Assembly: GCA_037043015.1 (NCBI GenBank)
Contig: CM073323.1
Coordinates: 22,100,758 to 22,164,757, forward strand
Source of the DNA: Bryum argenteum
Lineage: Eukaryota > Streptophyta > Bryopsida > Bryales > Bryaceae
DNA length: 64,000 bases
Direction of reading: 5' to 3'
Part shown: piece by piece, positions 11,900 to 24,393 of the stretch
Numbering within the stretch: position 1 is the first letter of the stretch
Layout of the letters: every line of letters begins with the position of its first letter
Program-made: the position numbers and the translations under genes
Notes under the pieces: generated by a model
Told to the model about the DNA's origin: nothing
What the model saw: only the letters and a program-made list of their open reading frames with translations
Database searches by the model: none

Positions 11900-14343
11900 A
11901 CAATTTTTGCACCTAGTTTGTATTTTAGAATATTCATATTGTTCTTATAAAGTGTTTGGTATAGATTTGTATGTATAATAGCGTATGATACTGCATTTAC
12001 TATAGATTGACCATTGTGATTTGGTTTTGAGGATTTATTTGCCTAAGTAGAGTTGTTTAAGTTGACTCAAATTGCATCATGTTGAATTGAAATCCTTGTT
12101 CCATTTAGTAATGCGTTGTTTGACATAGATATTATAAATTGAGTCTTCTAGCTAGTTAGTAGGTCGTAGAATTCTATTACGACTCCTACATTCACTTATG
12201 GCGTTGAAAGTCAAGTTCGTACTAACATGTCACTAGGGATGCAAAGTGCCTATTTTGATCGTGCTTCTAATGACATCAAATTAATAAATTCGTTACTTCT
12301 GATGACATTCACGATACTTTGCCTTTTGCCGTAGTGGCTAAGTAGCGAGGAGGTAATCACTGCTCGTCTTTTCTTTCTATGTAAGAGGGGTAATTATCAC
12401 CGCCCTTTTTGGATCACCCTCAACCTGCCCTTTACGAGCAGCGCCATGGCTGGCTACAATCGTTTTCTCAAAGGTTGGCGTAATTATGTTCTAAGTTTCT
12501 TGTCCCTGCTTTGCTTTTCTCCCGCATCTCACATTGTAGCTCTTTAGGCTTGTCGACATCCTCGCAATTGTTCTTCAATCTTACTCAAGCAAAATTTTCT
12601 CCACCAACGTGCTTGTCATCTCCAACCATTGCTTTTCTTTTTGTGTCATTGATCGTGTCACCGTCAATATAGGCGTAGTAGGTTTTGGTGGCGTCACCTC
12701 TGCAGAACTAGCTACCTGCGACAACAAGGAGGTAAGTGTTGAGCGATTTCAGTAAAAGTCTTTGCGGCGGCGCATGAGTAGGTGATTATTGTCATGACAC
12801 CTATGACATTGTACAAATGTTAGAGGCTCTCGCAAATGATCATTGTAGTTGTTTCTATTAACATCATTGTCTATGTCTTGTGCTAGTCCGCTTTCTAATG
12901 TACACGAATCTCGTTCCTTGTAAGCACATTTGGTACAAGACTTTGTATCCAATTTTAGAACTTCCTTCACTCCATTCTATTTGTCACTTTCAATTACCCC
13001 ACTGTCACTATCATCTTTTATTCAAAGTATCACTATAACTTTACAAACATAAAGGGTGATAGGGTCCCTAGATCCAAAAGACACTACAATTTTTTTATTA
13101 AATTTGTTTTTTTCTATGCATCAATTCGTTGCAAATTCTAATTTGTATTTCAGTAAATGATTGTCTTCATCTTTGTCTCGGTGTTTAGATGCAACACAAG
13201 AATTCAAAACTTCTATGAGCAATGAGTATCGTGGTCAAACCTATCAACACCCACACCTCGAGCTTCGACATTATTTCTTGTGGTTGAGGTTTGTTATTGG
13301 TGTTAAAGTAATCAAGGCTGATCTCGTACCCTACCTTCAATCCTTTGTCGCACTTATGGCGAGCGGTGGCCGTAGCTCCTCGCGAAACAAAGACAAGTGG
13401 TCGCTGCAGTAGGATGCCAACGGGTTGGAAGGGGCGCCAACAACGAGGCAATGAACCTCAATGATCCCAAGTGTTGGAAGAGCAACAAACCCACGTGTTG
13501 GAGTTGCGGCCGACGTAGTTACTGAAGGCTCAGAGGCAACAAAACTACGTTGAGATCCAACAACATGTCTCTGATCCTACACCATCTTATTCATCACTAT
13601 TCGTAAAATAACTCCATAGACACAATGTTGGCGGCGACTGTGTTGGCTTTTACACTTGCGACCTCCATTCTTCTACAAAGCTAGATTGTCCTCAATCGCT
13701 TCTCTAATTGCGTGGATGCAGATCTTGTGCCTATCCTGCAATGTCAAGTTTGCAAATTGTTTCAATGTACCAATTGAGCATCGATACTTACTATTTTGAC
13801 TCCCCTTTCAAAGATTACTCTTGCACAATGTTGTTTGTTTTGTAGTTTTACTTCATTAATTCAACATGTACTGCAACATTTCTTTGTTTGCTGATTGATG
13901 GAGGGTACAAGATTTTTAGAATAGAAGGGAGGACCATGGCTGCATTGTTGACTTGCCTTGATTGTGTTTGAAGCATCGTAAGAAAAAAAACTATCAATCC
14001 AATGAAGTTTTGTAAATTGTACTTGAATCTTAACTCACAAAACTCTTAGAAAGTAAATTTGTTTTTCTAATACTAAGTTATTAGAGCCCTTTAAAACTCA
14101 AGATTGACCAACACATGGTTCATTGGGCTCTTAGGGGTTAGATTCCAATGTCTAAAAATTAAGTTTTAGATAAAATCCAAAGTGCACCTAGAACACTTTT
14201 TCCTAATTTTCATAACTACTTCAAGATAAGTTTGAGGATAATGAATCCAAATAGTACAATCTCCCACGATCTTTGTACATCCTCCACACAGTTACATTCT
14301 CCTCAACAATCATATTACAATGAGATTTGCTCGGATATAGTGC
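11900..14343. other. gene-free stretch, decayed repeats
   Basis: Several short frames occur (for example at 12749-12970 and 13161-13412), but none shows a domain, splice structure or conserved motif. I see no supportable gene in this 2.4 kb. Confidence 0.5.
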
Positions 14344-14545
14344 ATGTTACCATGCATATCATCAAGAGTAGGTCGAACGGACACTATATTCACGCCAACC
14401 CATAGGGGTCTGATGTTGTTGTTCTTCTTCTCCTATACCAATGTTGTTAGGTCTTGTGGGCATGTCATCAAGGGTAGGTTGATCGGACACTTTATTCACG
14501 CCAACTCTTATGGGTCTGGTGTTCTTCTTCTTCTTGAGATCTCAA
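14344..14545 (+). mobile_element. two tandem SINE 3' tails
   Basis: Two consecutive segments (about 14350-14440 and 14455-14545) each carry CATC-AAG-GTAGGT-GA-CGGACACT, ATTCACGCCAAC and a pyrimidine-rich TTCTTCTT end. These match the 3' part of the SINE at 45197-45531. The tRNA-like heads are missing. Confidence 0.55.
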
Positions 14546-14776
14546 GTTTTGAAGAGATTTGCATAATCCTTATTTTGAATTTTTAAAATGTCCACATTGT
14601 GAGCAATATATTCCTCCCGCCGTGTGAGTGCCGTCGTCATCACCAGTGACGCAAGCAATAATACGGGAATGAGGCTCCGTCTTGCTCCGTCCGTCTGTTT
14701 CTAGGCTCGTCTACTGTTTCCTGTTGTTTGCCCGCACTGGAGTTCTGAAGCGAAAGCTCCCCTTGCAGAGCATGGC

Positions 14777-14784
14777 TTAGGGTT
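14777..14784 (+). promoter_or_regulatory. telobox-like motif in the VPS54 leader
   Basis: TTAGGGTT 66 nt upstream of the VPS54 start codon. Sequence seen directly; regulatory role inferred from the telobox class. Confidence 0.35.
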
Positions 14785-14849
14785 CCCATTGCCCTCTCCC
14801 ATTCCTTGCCGATCGTTCATGTCGGGCGTCTGCCCTTGTTCTCTCGCCC

Positions 14850-17800
14850 ATGGAGACTGCGCCTTCCACCAGTCGGCCTCCGCAGTCGGACTCTTCCTCC
14901 GCGGCTCGATCGCATCGCTCCTCCGACTTTAACCGGACCCCGTCTCATCACTATGGCCAAAGCCTGGCCTCCGTGCTCAACAATCCCCGGCTCGGCAAGT
15001 CGGGAATTTACAATCACGACGCCTCCTGGGGAACCTGGTTGCTCCCTGCCTCCTCAGACCCGAATGCGGACGCTCTGCCCCCTCCCTTAGCTCCCGGCAT
15101 CCTGCCCGACATTTCCCGCGCTAGTTTCCAGCCCTACCTCGATTCCGTCTCGGAATCCTACTCCCGCTTCTCGGACGTCCGGCGACACGAGACGCGGGAG
15201 CAGAGTGATCATGATCAAGCTGTAGCTGTATTGGAAAATGGCGATAGTCAGCAGGCAGGTGATAGTCGGCAAGCTTCCCTCAGGGAGATTCCGTTTCTAT
15301 ACTTCGCGGAAGATTTTGCCCTGGAGAAAGGCTCAACGTTTCAGGCCGCTTGTCCATTCTCCACAATTCCGCAGAATATGATGTTGCAGGAGAAGTTGTC
15401 TCACTTCTTGGATCTTGTGGAAGTGCATTTGGTGCGAGAAATTTCCGCCCGGTCTGATTCCTTTTTTGAGGCCCTGGACCAGCTGGAAGATCTGAATAGT
15501 AGAATTGTAGGTGCGTGCGACCAGATCGGAGAGCTGCAGGGAACTGTTCGCTTGTTGGATAGTGATATTGTAAATTCCGCAAAACGTCTGCAAAGCTTAG
15601 AGACGCGGAGAGACGATATGCTGGAATTGCATCAGAAATTGAAGCTTCTGACTTATGTTAATCAAGCTATGTCTACGTTACGCTTGGTACGTTTGACTGC
15701 TCTGAGTCTGCAATTTTTTTACAGGCCGTCTTGAGAAAAATCTTCAAGTAGGAACCATGAAGTTATACCTGGTGGACTTTGTAATAAGTATTAGGTCTTG
15801 AACATAAATTTGGAGAGTTCGTCAATGAGGTCTTTTCAAGACAGGGAACTTTGGGAGAGACGAATGTTGTATCTTTACACTAGCTAGACAGCTGCCGTTT
15901 CTCTTCGACTGCATATTTTGTAGCAGAAAGACCTGAAACTGAAGTGTTTCTTTGCACAGCTTTTAGCATCTGGAGATTGCTCAGGCACTTTGGACGTGAT
16001 CGATGATTTGCAGCTCTTGCTGGTGAGCGTCACAATCCTTCAACATTCAACTTGATAGATGAGAATGTCACCCTTAATATGACTCAGGAACTTTCAAGCA
16101 GGAAACTTCTAAAAAGGTCTTTTTATTCACAGGCTGGGGATGAACTTGTGGGATTGCATTGCTTTAGACACCTGAGCGCACAGCTGAATACTGCCATGGA
16201 GTCGGTGAACAGGTACTTCTCAATTCTGGACCTTTTGCCAATAACCAATGGTCTGTCTTTAGAAGTAATTAGTGCAGCAGGATACTCTCGACGTACAAGT
16301 TTGTATTTCCGTCATAATTTTGATCAGGATTTAAGGAAACCACCGGTCTGTCTGCATGAGTTGACGTATACTCTGTTCATAGGTTTTGTAGTGTAGTGGC
16401 TATGCTTGTATATCAATTACGAGGCTATAGTAATTAGTTCGAATTTACATTATGGAGATTTTTATAAGCCGGTTAAAAATCGGCGTCCCGGATCAACTTA
16501 AGTCTTGTGAATGCCGTTTACGTAGTGGACGAGCTTGTCGGTTCTATATATTATGCAGTAGGTTTGTTCCTCAGCATTTTTTTTCAGTTACTCGTAAAGC
16601 AAGAGGCTCAATGTCTCTGAGATTGCTTGTATCTATTTTGTGTTCTCAGAAGAGATGTGCCTATGCAGCGTGCTAGCGGAGGATTTTGTACGACTGGTTA
16701 TCCACTCCTCGTCAGATCTTGAAACTACTGCCCTTCTGACTAGATTCACTGCAAGAGAGAAAGGTCTAGTTTCATTGGCGACAGAGTTCGAGTCTTTTGA
16801 GGTCAGTGTTCCTTGAAGTCGACAGTTTATCAAGAGGCAGAACTTGATTGCGATGCTGATAGAGGAGTACTTGGTTCTACGGACTTTATTCTTCATGAGC
16901 TCTCCTGGGTGATGAACAATCGTGGGTGATGTATTGGAATGCCACTTGTGAATTTGCAGTGTTCATCAGTCTGTAGTGTTCAGGTCAACTGCCCAATATT
17001 GTCAATAGAGTTGTTGAGGTTGTTGGTGGTATTGTTTGGCCTTGTGCAGACATCTTTGGCTGCAGATGAAGAAGGCGGCTTACGTGACCAGCTTTTGCCT
17101 ATCGTTATAGGCTTGCTCAGAACTGTAAGCTTACTAAGGAAGATATGTGAGGAATTGCCTTCAGGTGTCTGATGTTGCACGATTATTTCTTCTTAGTTTG
17201 GATTGTTTCTTCTTGGTTTGAATCGAATTTTCTTCTCACGGCTGTTGCTTGGGTCAGTCCAAGCTTTCTGCAGTATTAAGGACATACAAAGATGCGTTGA
17301 TAAGCAATATAAAGACTACCATCAAGACGGTGGTGGCCGAACTTCTCCCTGTTTTGTTCACGAAAAGCCCTGATGCTGGAGAGGTTCCTTCTGTTGATCG
17401 ACAAGCAGATACGGATGGTTAGTGCCTGGTTACTGTGCTCAGTCCTAGGCATTTTCCAGCTGGCTTTGATGTGCTCAATCTTTCCCTACTTCAGAACCCT
17501 ACAATTGACATGGATGTAGTAATTTGTGTGGAGCTGGGCTCAAAGTTGAAATACCATGCCGAGGAACGTTATTTACCTTCAAAATGGAGTTGGCAAAGGT
17601 TTACAGATCATTTTAGAACGCCAACCCACTATTTGTGTGTTTTATTGTCTAGTGGGAGGTGTATCACTTGCATTCAAACTGCGGGGACTGTCCGCTGAAA
17701 ACTTTGGACGGTTACTTGCCGCTGTATTTTCTGCCGTTCAGGTATGTCTTATCTTGCATGTCCATTTTCAGTTGAATCGTGTCTTTCTAATATGTGATGA

Positions 17801-20800
17801 TTATGCGTTGTGTAACTCCCATTACTGATAGTTTATGGTGGATGCAGTCCCGATTGATGCGTGCTGCAAGAATTCGGGTCATCATTGAGGAAATTATTGG
17901 AGGGTTGCAAGGGGGATATGCAGCAGAAGTTGTGGCAGCAGCATTTGCATCTGGAGCTGCAGCAGCAGCTGCTGCTGAGACTGCACAGGAAGGGGCTGGG
18001 GCTTCATTTGCCACCCTGTCCAGAGACCCAGCTATAAGCAACAATGCACTTGCAAGGACGAACTCTGTACAAGTGTCGAATATGTCAAAGCAATTCCGGT
18101 ACAGTTGCCAGCATCAGGCTGTTCTGTTGCATATGTTGCTGTGATATTTGATAGACATTACAGTCTCTCAGTTTGTTAAGTATTTCTGATTACTCTTCCT
18201 CTCTTATATGTTTATTAGCACTTTATTATTTATCAGATGCACTAATATCATCTGCATGTTCCTTCCTTTCGATTTCATCGGTTTATAAAATCTTCTGTTC
18301 TAATTTGACAAATGCATCACACGGTTATCAGAGCGGATGTGCTGCTAGAGAATACCGAAGCAGTTTGCGCAGCATGTGATGCTGCTCATGGGAGATGGGC
18401 CAAACTGCTAGGGGTGCGGGCGCTTATACATCCTAAACTGCGATTAGAAGAGTTTGTTTTCATCTACGACATTACCCAAGAATTCATATCTGCAACCGAA
18501 AAGGTAAGTTTAGTTTTAGTTTTCTCTCATGATGATGGTAACATCGACGAGCAAGTCTGATACCTTTTTAAGGGCTACTGATTTTCATAATGCTTTCTTT
18601 GACATCAGGTTGGAGGGCGACTGGGCTATAGCATTCGCGGCACGTTGCAGTCTCAGTCCAAGTCGTTTGTCGATAGTCAACACACCATTCGGGTACGATT
18701 ATACAATCAATTAGTGGTGGTTTCTCATACCTAAATAGTTCTCGACATAAGTGACCTGTATTTGACCGACGCCACTGTTTTTTAAACTAAATAAGCTAGA
18801 TATAGTCCGCACTCTAATCGTAAGGAATACCAGTGAAGAGTTAGAACGTTCTGAGCAGAGTTGTGACCTTTGAAATGCTTTCTGAGATATTTACGTTCAC
18901 TGAGCTAGTTCAGGTTAATCGCTCCGATGCTCTGGATTGCAGTACAGAATCTCATTTTTACCCTGATTCCATGCTGAATCTCCATTTTCCCGCAGGTAGC
19001 GAAACTTACAGCAGTGCTGGAGCAAGAATCTTGGGTTGCTGTTGATGCACCTGATGAATTCCAAGCAATTGTCGACAGATTCACAGAGTTCGAAACGTCT
19101 GGTAATGGCTTTACTACTTCTTCGGACACTGTCGTGCGACCTGATTTGATTGGTCAAGCAGTTCATCAAGATCCTCAAGCTACCACTCCGGAGACAACAG
19201 GGTCAGACGAAATCAATCGTGCTCAGCAGGGAGATGAAACTGCTAGCGTAGTCAAAGAGAAGGTAAGTTCTTTGTACCGAGATTTGGTTTGCCTTCCAAC
19301 TGGTTACGTTGCTTCTGGAATTAGGTGTAACAATCATTACTGGTTTATAAATTGTATTGTAAAGAGTATAATCAACAAGCCAACGTAGGTAATGTTTGCG
19401 AAACCATGAGAGTGTATTCTTCTTGGGAACGGCGTGAGTAGACGAAGACTCCCCAGGACCAAGTTTTCTGGTTGCACTGGATATAAGATTGATTACAAGG
19501 TCCACTTTTGTATAGGAAGCATTTTTGTAGCTACCACTAATAACACGAATGTGAATGCTTTCCCACGTGAAAGTCTCGACTTTGTCCTCCTGTCGTCTCA
19601 TGGAAGTTTATTGCTGATTGGCTTGATATGGCTCACTAACCCGCACTGTTTTGTTATCAGTCTAGTCAAGAAGTCGGTGACATGAAGGGCACATCTGAGC
19701 AAGTCCACGTAGAAGGTGGAGAACCAAACGGCACTGTACAAAAGCCCACACCTTCAATCAACCCTCCAGTAGATGTTTCTGTGACCGATCCCAGCGCTGG
19801 TCGGAGTAAGAAGATACGTGAAAGGCCTACGATGAAAAGTATCCACGCACGAGGACAAAGTTACCATTGTGTTAATTGGTAATTTTCTGTGCATCGTTTA
19901 TCTTCTTGTTCATCTCTGCTGGATATGTTGATTGATAGTTTTTCCCTTGCTACCGCAGTTTCTGATCTGGTCCGAATGTTTTGGTGCTACAGTGGGCTTA
20001 TACTGTTGAAGATGATTTCGGAATACATCAATATTAGCAACGCTCTTCCTGCTCTAGCCACGGAAATTGTTCACCGTGTTGCTGAGATTCTAAAATTGTT
20101 CAACTCGCGGTCCTGTCAACTCGTTCTGGGTGCTGGAGCGATGCAGGTATATGATTACTGCCTATGATACAAGGTTTGAAGTAATCGTAGCTGGACATGC
20201 CTCATCGATGGAAGATTACAGTGTGTCGTTTAATTGTCTTCTCTTTTATCCTGACGTTTAATTCCATACAGGTGGCTGGTTTAAAATCCATCACAGCAAA
20301 GCATTTGGCCTTAGCAAGTCAAACTATCAGCCTCTTTTATGCTCTTATTCCAGGTACTTTTCGTATGGGACCCTTAACCTTTCCTGTATTTGTACCAATT
20401 AGTTGAACTCATTCGAATGCAAGTTCTGTTGGTCACCAACGTTTGTTATTCTGAATGCCTTTTATGCTCCTACAGATATACGAAAGATGTTGGCTGTGCA
20501 TATCCCTGATTCTCGCAAGAGTTTGTTACTAACAGAAGTCGACCGTGTAAGGCAGGTATGTTAGAATTAGGCCTATCCTGTTCTTTACGGTCCGAAGCTT
20601 CCAAAACCTGTTGGTTACTTTTTAGGTTGTGCTTGTATCCTATTTCGATTTCAGAGTTTACGGTGCTGTGATCATGGAATGTGTCGAATATCAGAGTAAT
20701 TTATTGTGTGTAACGCAGGATTATCGAGTTCACAAAGACGAGATACACTCTAAGTTGGTGGCTATCATGAAAGATCGTTTATTGACCGTGCACCTTCCTA

Positions 20801-21515
20801 CATTGTTACAAGCTGTTGAGACCTGGAATCGACCAGATGAAGGTGACAATCAAGCGAGCCCATTTGCAAAGGGGCTGACGAAGGTACTAAATTCAACTCG
20901 GTCTAAAAATAGACTTCGCATTATTGACGTTTCCATTGCACAGCTTGTCTACGATCAACAGACTTCCCATTCAAGTTGCCCGTTTGTGAAAATGTTGCAG
21001 GAAGTTGGTGTTCTTCATAGAGTTTTGGCTCCACTTCTGCTAGAACAAGATGTGCGCTCTATATTCACGTAAGTTCGATCAGATTTAAAGGTGCTGCTAT
21101 ACCTTTGCTTTGTAGCTTCAGATATGCACTAGTGCTAATCATCATTTTTCTTATCTGCAGGCGAATAGTTTTACTCTTCCATTCTGTACTTGCTGATGCA
21201 TACGCCAAGGTGGACGTAAGCACTCCTCAAGCAAGGAGCAGGTACTTTTCTTATTTTATCAACTTCAAGTTGCACACTGCTAGTATCAAAACCATAAAGT
21301 TTCTACCACGCTGTTGGACTACTGATGCAATTGAGAGTTTAAGCATTCGTATTGATACTTGGACCTTTTGAAACAGATTGTACAGGGACGTTCAAGCTAT
21401 TTTGGTTGCTGTAAGAGCACTACCGTCAGATAATGTTGGATCGACTGGAGATCAAAAACCAGGAGAGCTCGATGAGCTTCTGGTCCAAAGATTTGGAGCG
21501 GAACCACCACACTAG
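14850..21515 (+). CDS. VPS54: VPS54, GARP/EARP tethering-complex subunit, 19 exons
   Basis: Subunit of the GARP complex that tethers endosome-derived vesicles at the trans-Golgi network. Exons: 14850-15686, 15960-16022, 16133-16212, 16669-16801, 17050-17124, 17258-17417, 17653-17741, 17848-18098, 18332-18503, 18609-18692, 18996-19262, 19661-19878, 19993-20146, 20272-20353, 20476-20555, 20719-20883, 21001-21068, 21161-21241, 21377-21515. All have GT-AG borders and phases agree, giving 1,065 aa (Arabidopsis is about 1,030). N-terminal landmarks: SLASVLNNPRLGKSG and YFAEDFALEKGSTFQAACPF, then a coiled-coil-rich block ending LTYVNQAMSTLRL (about 190-280). The middle holds KQFRADVLLENTEAV and HGRWAKLLGVRALIHPKL. 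The C-terminal Vps54 domain contains SYHCVNCGLILLKMISEYI and CQLVLGAGAMQVAGLKSIT (about 800-870), and the protein ends DELLVQRFGAEPPH. Exon 8 carries a seven-alanine run (residues 516-522). The start gives the expected Ser-rich N terminus. Splice sites are my manual calls. Confidence 0.93.
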
Positions 21516-24273
21516 GAGGCTAGATTGACCATGTTTGTGCAGCTAGAACGCTAGATAGTTAGATTACCTGTCTAAGTGAGTGTCTTTCATGCTCACAAAG
21601 TGGCAGAATGTGAAATTCATTGAACAATAATGTAGGTTGATTCTTTGCACGCCAGCTACTGTTAGAGATAAATCGAACATCTGAAACAGATTCGCCCACT
21701 CGTTGGCTTAAGGTACATTGTTTATACCTCAAACTCACTTCCAGATCTTCTTTACCAATTTGATTAACGAATCAAGGGTATGACCTCTTGCAATGCGCAG
21801 TTGGATTGAAAACCATACTCTGTATGATGAGTTGATTATCATAGAAAAATTCTGACCGTGGTGGGTTATATCACAATCTAGAAAACAGTACTTGTTATGC
21901 AGTTCAAGTACTTGAACGAGAATGATATGAAGCTATGCACAATTATTAACCCTTAAGGTGAACAAATGATCATCTACTTGATCCTCAAGGCAGGGACAGT
22001 TGGAAGTTTTGAGGTTTTCAGTGTATTTTGTCTACCCATATTGAGACAAACAAGTTTCAAGTTGAAATGATCAACTACTTGATCCTCAAGGCAGGGACAG
22101 TTGGAAGTTTTTATCTTTTCAGGGTATTTTGTCTGCCCAAAATGAGACTACCGTAACAAGTTTGAAGTTGTATATGGACCTTGCCTAGAGAGTTAAATAG
22201 TTTCTTTGTGTGCAGTTCTTTAATTGATGATCATCCAGAAGCTTTCATATTGCGTAAGATGACTCTTACACTTGCTTGCTGAAAGATAACATAGTATGGT
22301 TTATGTTTTAGGGCTTCATATTGCAAGCACAGCCATTGTGTCCAAAAGTGGTAGAGATCATCATTATTGTCATCACAAATGGCAAATAACCTCAAAAGTG
22401 CATCTCTTGTAAGGTACAAAGAGCAAACTTCAACAAACTTCTTACCATATTTACTTGAATTGAAATGAGTATGGACCTTGACACAACAATATTATCACAC
22501 TTGGTCACCTACATGTAATTCTTGACCCCGCATATTATATTGCTCCTTAAAGTAGAATAAACATTAAGATTCTTTGGTCATTAAAGCTTTGCCTCAAATG
22601 TCATTTGATGCTTTGGCAAGTAGACCAAAATTTTGTAAAGAGATTACGTTGGGCATTGGTAGGGTGAATTCTGGAGGCTCTAGCCGCCCTCGAGAGTCTT
22701 TTAGTTATATGCAGTGTTCGTAACTTCATTGACAATACGTACATTTGTCTCTATGAAATCCTTACATGAATCACATTACTCTTAAGCACACAATTGAGCT
22801 CCAATTGTGAGCTCTACTCAGGTATTGAGTCGGTCCCTACTGCATGTCGCGGGCAGCAATGCCCTCTGATTTTTTCTTCTTGTATCGGCTAAAGCTACGA
22901 TGTTTCAGTTTCATGCAGGGGCCTTCAGGCTGCTTTGCGGCCAAACCAAGAAACAAAAACATCATAGTGTTAAGCCACCTTTAATTTTGCTAGTTTTCCT
23001 TAATGATACACACAATGGCTATCTATATATTGGCCTATGTAGCTTAAATGGTAAAGGATTCCCACGGTAAGGGAAAGTCTTAAACACACACTTAAGCTCC
23101 AATCGTCACCTATATGACACCCTGTATCATACAAGCCTAAGCAAATCTCAAAAATTTGAGTGTAGCAATGGTAATAAGTAAGATTATGTAGGAATCCAAC
23201 CCCTTAGGTTGAACTTGTTCTTTGATGGTTAAGATAGTGAACACACATTAATTGTTAACAAGTTAGCATAGCTTCAATCAACTCATAAGTATACAAAGCC
23301 CATAGCCTTGTGACAAGATTGAACAACATACTAAAAATAAACTACAATCAAATGGAAGAAAATAAAAAAATTGCTAGGGGTATGGCATTTGTAAACTTTT
23401 GCATAGAATATCCAAATAATACCTTCTTAGAAATCCTCTTGCACTCTACTATAAGAATATCTTAAGAGATTATGCATATGAACATGAGTTACAATTTTAA
23501 TTGCTTCTACCTTTTGTAAACCTATTGTTTGTCCTAAGCTTATTTTCCTGAAAATTGAAAAATTAGATTTCGAAAAGTTAAGCTCCATAGCAAGATTGTA
23601 AGGTTTGACTACCCCAATTTTGCAACGATTGTAACGAGCGAAGAGGATTTTAAACTTTGAGGCACATGATCAATGCCTCAAGTGTATTCACTTATAAACC
23701 TATAAGATGAACCTATAAATTATCGAAGTTGATATAAGGTGTGTATTGATTGCATTTCCCATACTTTGATTATGACCAATAAAATGCCTATGAATTTGTA
23801 CATCTAAGTATTTCAAGGATTGTTGTGCAACCAAAAATAAAAACTTTGAAGTTGAATGGGCACCACAAAGTAATGAAAGCTTGGTAAAGAGTGCCCACTT
23901 TCTCAAAAATATAATCATTTCTAGTTTCCAACAAGCCAACTTCCAATAACAATTGTTTTCCATCACAAAATTGAAATTGAACTCAAGTCATTGCATACAC
24001 TCATATTCAAAAACCTATTTCACATATTGTTTTGGTAAATAAAAAGCAGAAGAATAAAACTATACATTGTCTCAAAAATAACATAGGAACATTAAGGGGT
24101 CAAGAAAAAAAATAAAATCTATTACCTATAGATAAACATGTCTTTTAAAACATTATAACAAAGGACTTGACGTTGGGCACAAGGAATTTGTCGGCCACAC
24201 TAATTACAATAGAGAGGCTCAAATAGAAAAGAACCAAGCCCCTCCCAGCCCATTGTTCTATTGACCCAAAAAA
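21516..24273. other. intergenic region between VPS54 and eIF2 gamma
   Basis: No gene seen. The first few hundred bases are probably the VPS54 3' untranslated region; the rest is AT-rich without domains. A tandem duplication at 21962-22175 is listed separately. Confidence 0.5.
21962..22175. repeat. tandem duplication of about 107 bp
   Basis: ACTTGATCCTCAAGGCAGGG and the following CAGTTGGAAGTTTT occur twice, about 107 bp apart, followed in both copies by a TATTTTGTCT-CCCA block and AACAAGTTT-AAGTTG. Confidence 0.7.
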
Positions 24274-24281
24274 TTAGGGTT
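24274..24281 (+). promoter_or_regulatory. telobox-like motif upstream of eIF2 gamma
   Basis: TTAGGGTT 113 nt upstream of the start codon, followed closely by AGCAACCC. Teloboxes are typical of plant translation-apparatus promoters. Role inferred. Confidence 0.4.
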
Positions 24282-24393
24282 AGCAACCCGTCGTCGCTCT
24301 TTCTCAAGCTCGCTCCTCCCATAGCCTTCCTTTGCCTTCCCCTCCCGTCTACCCCGTCGCTCGCCGGAGCAGCGTCGCAGCCGATTCGCAGCC

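Noticed and set aside
13161-13412. small gene in the 11.9-14.3 kb gap
   Set aside because: Overlapping frames on both strands of similar length, no motif and no splice context.
16052-16396. 114-codon + frame as a separate protein within VPS54
   Set aside because: It spans intron 2, exon 3 and intron 3 read through; the spliced VPS54 chain accounts for the coding part.
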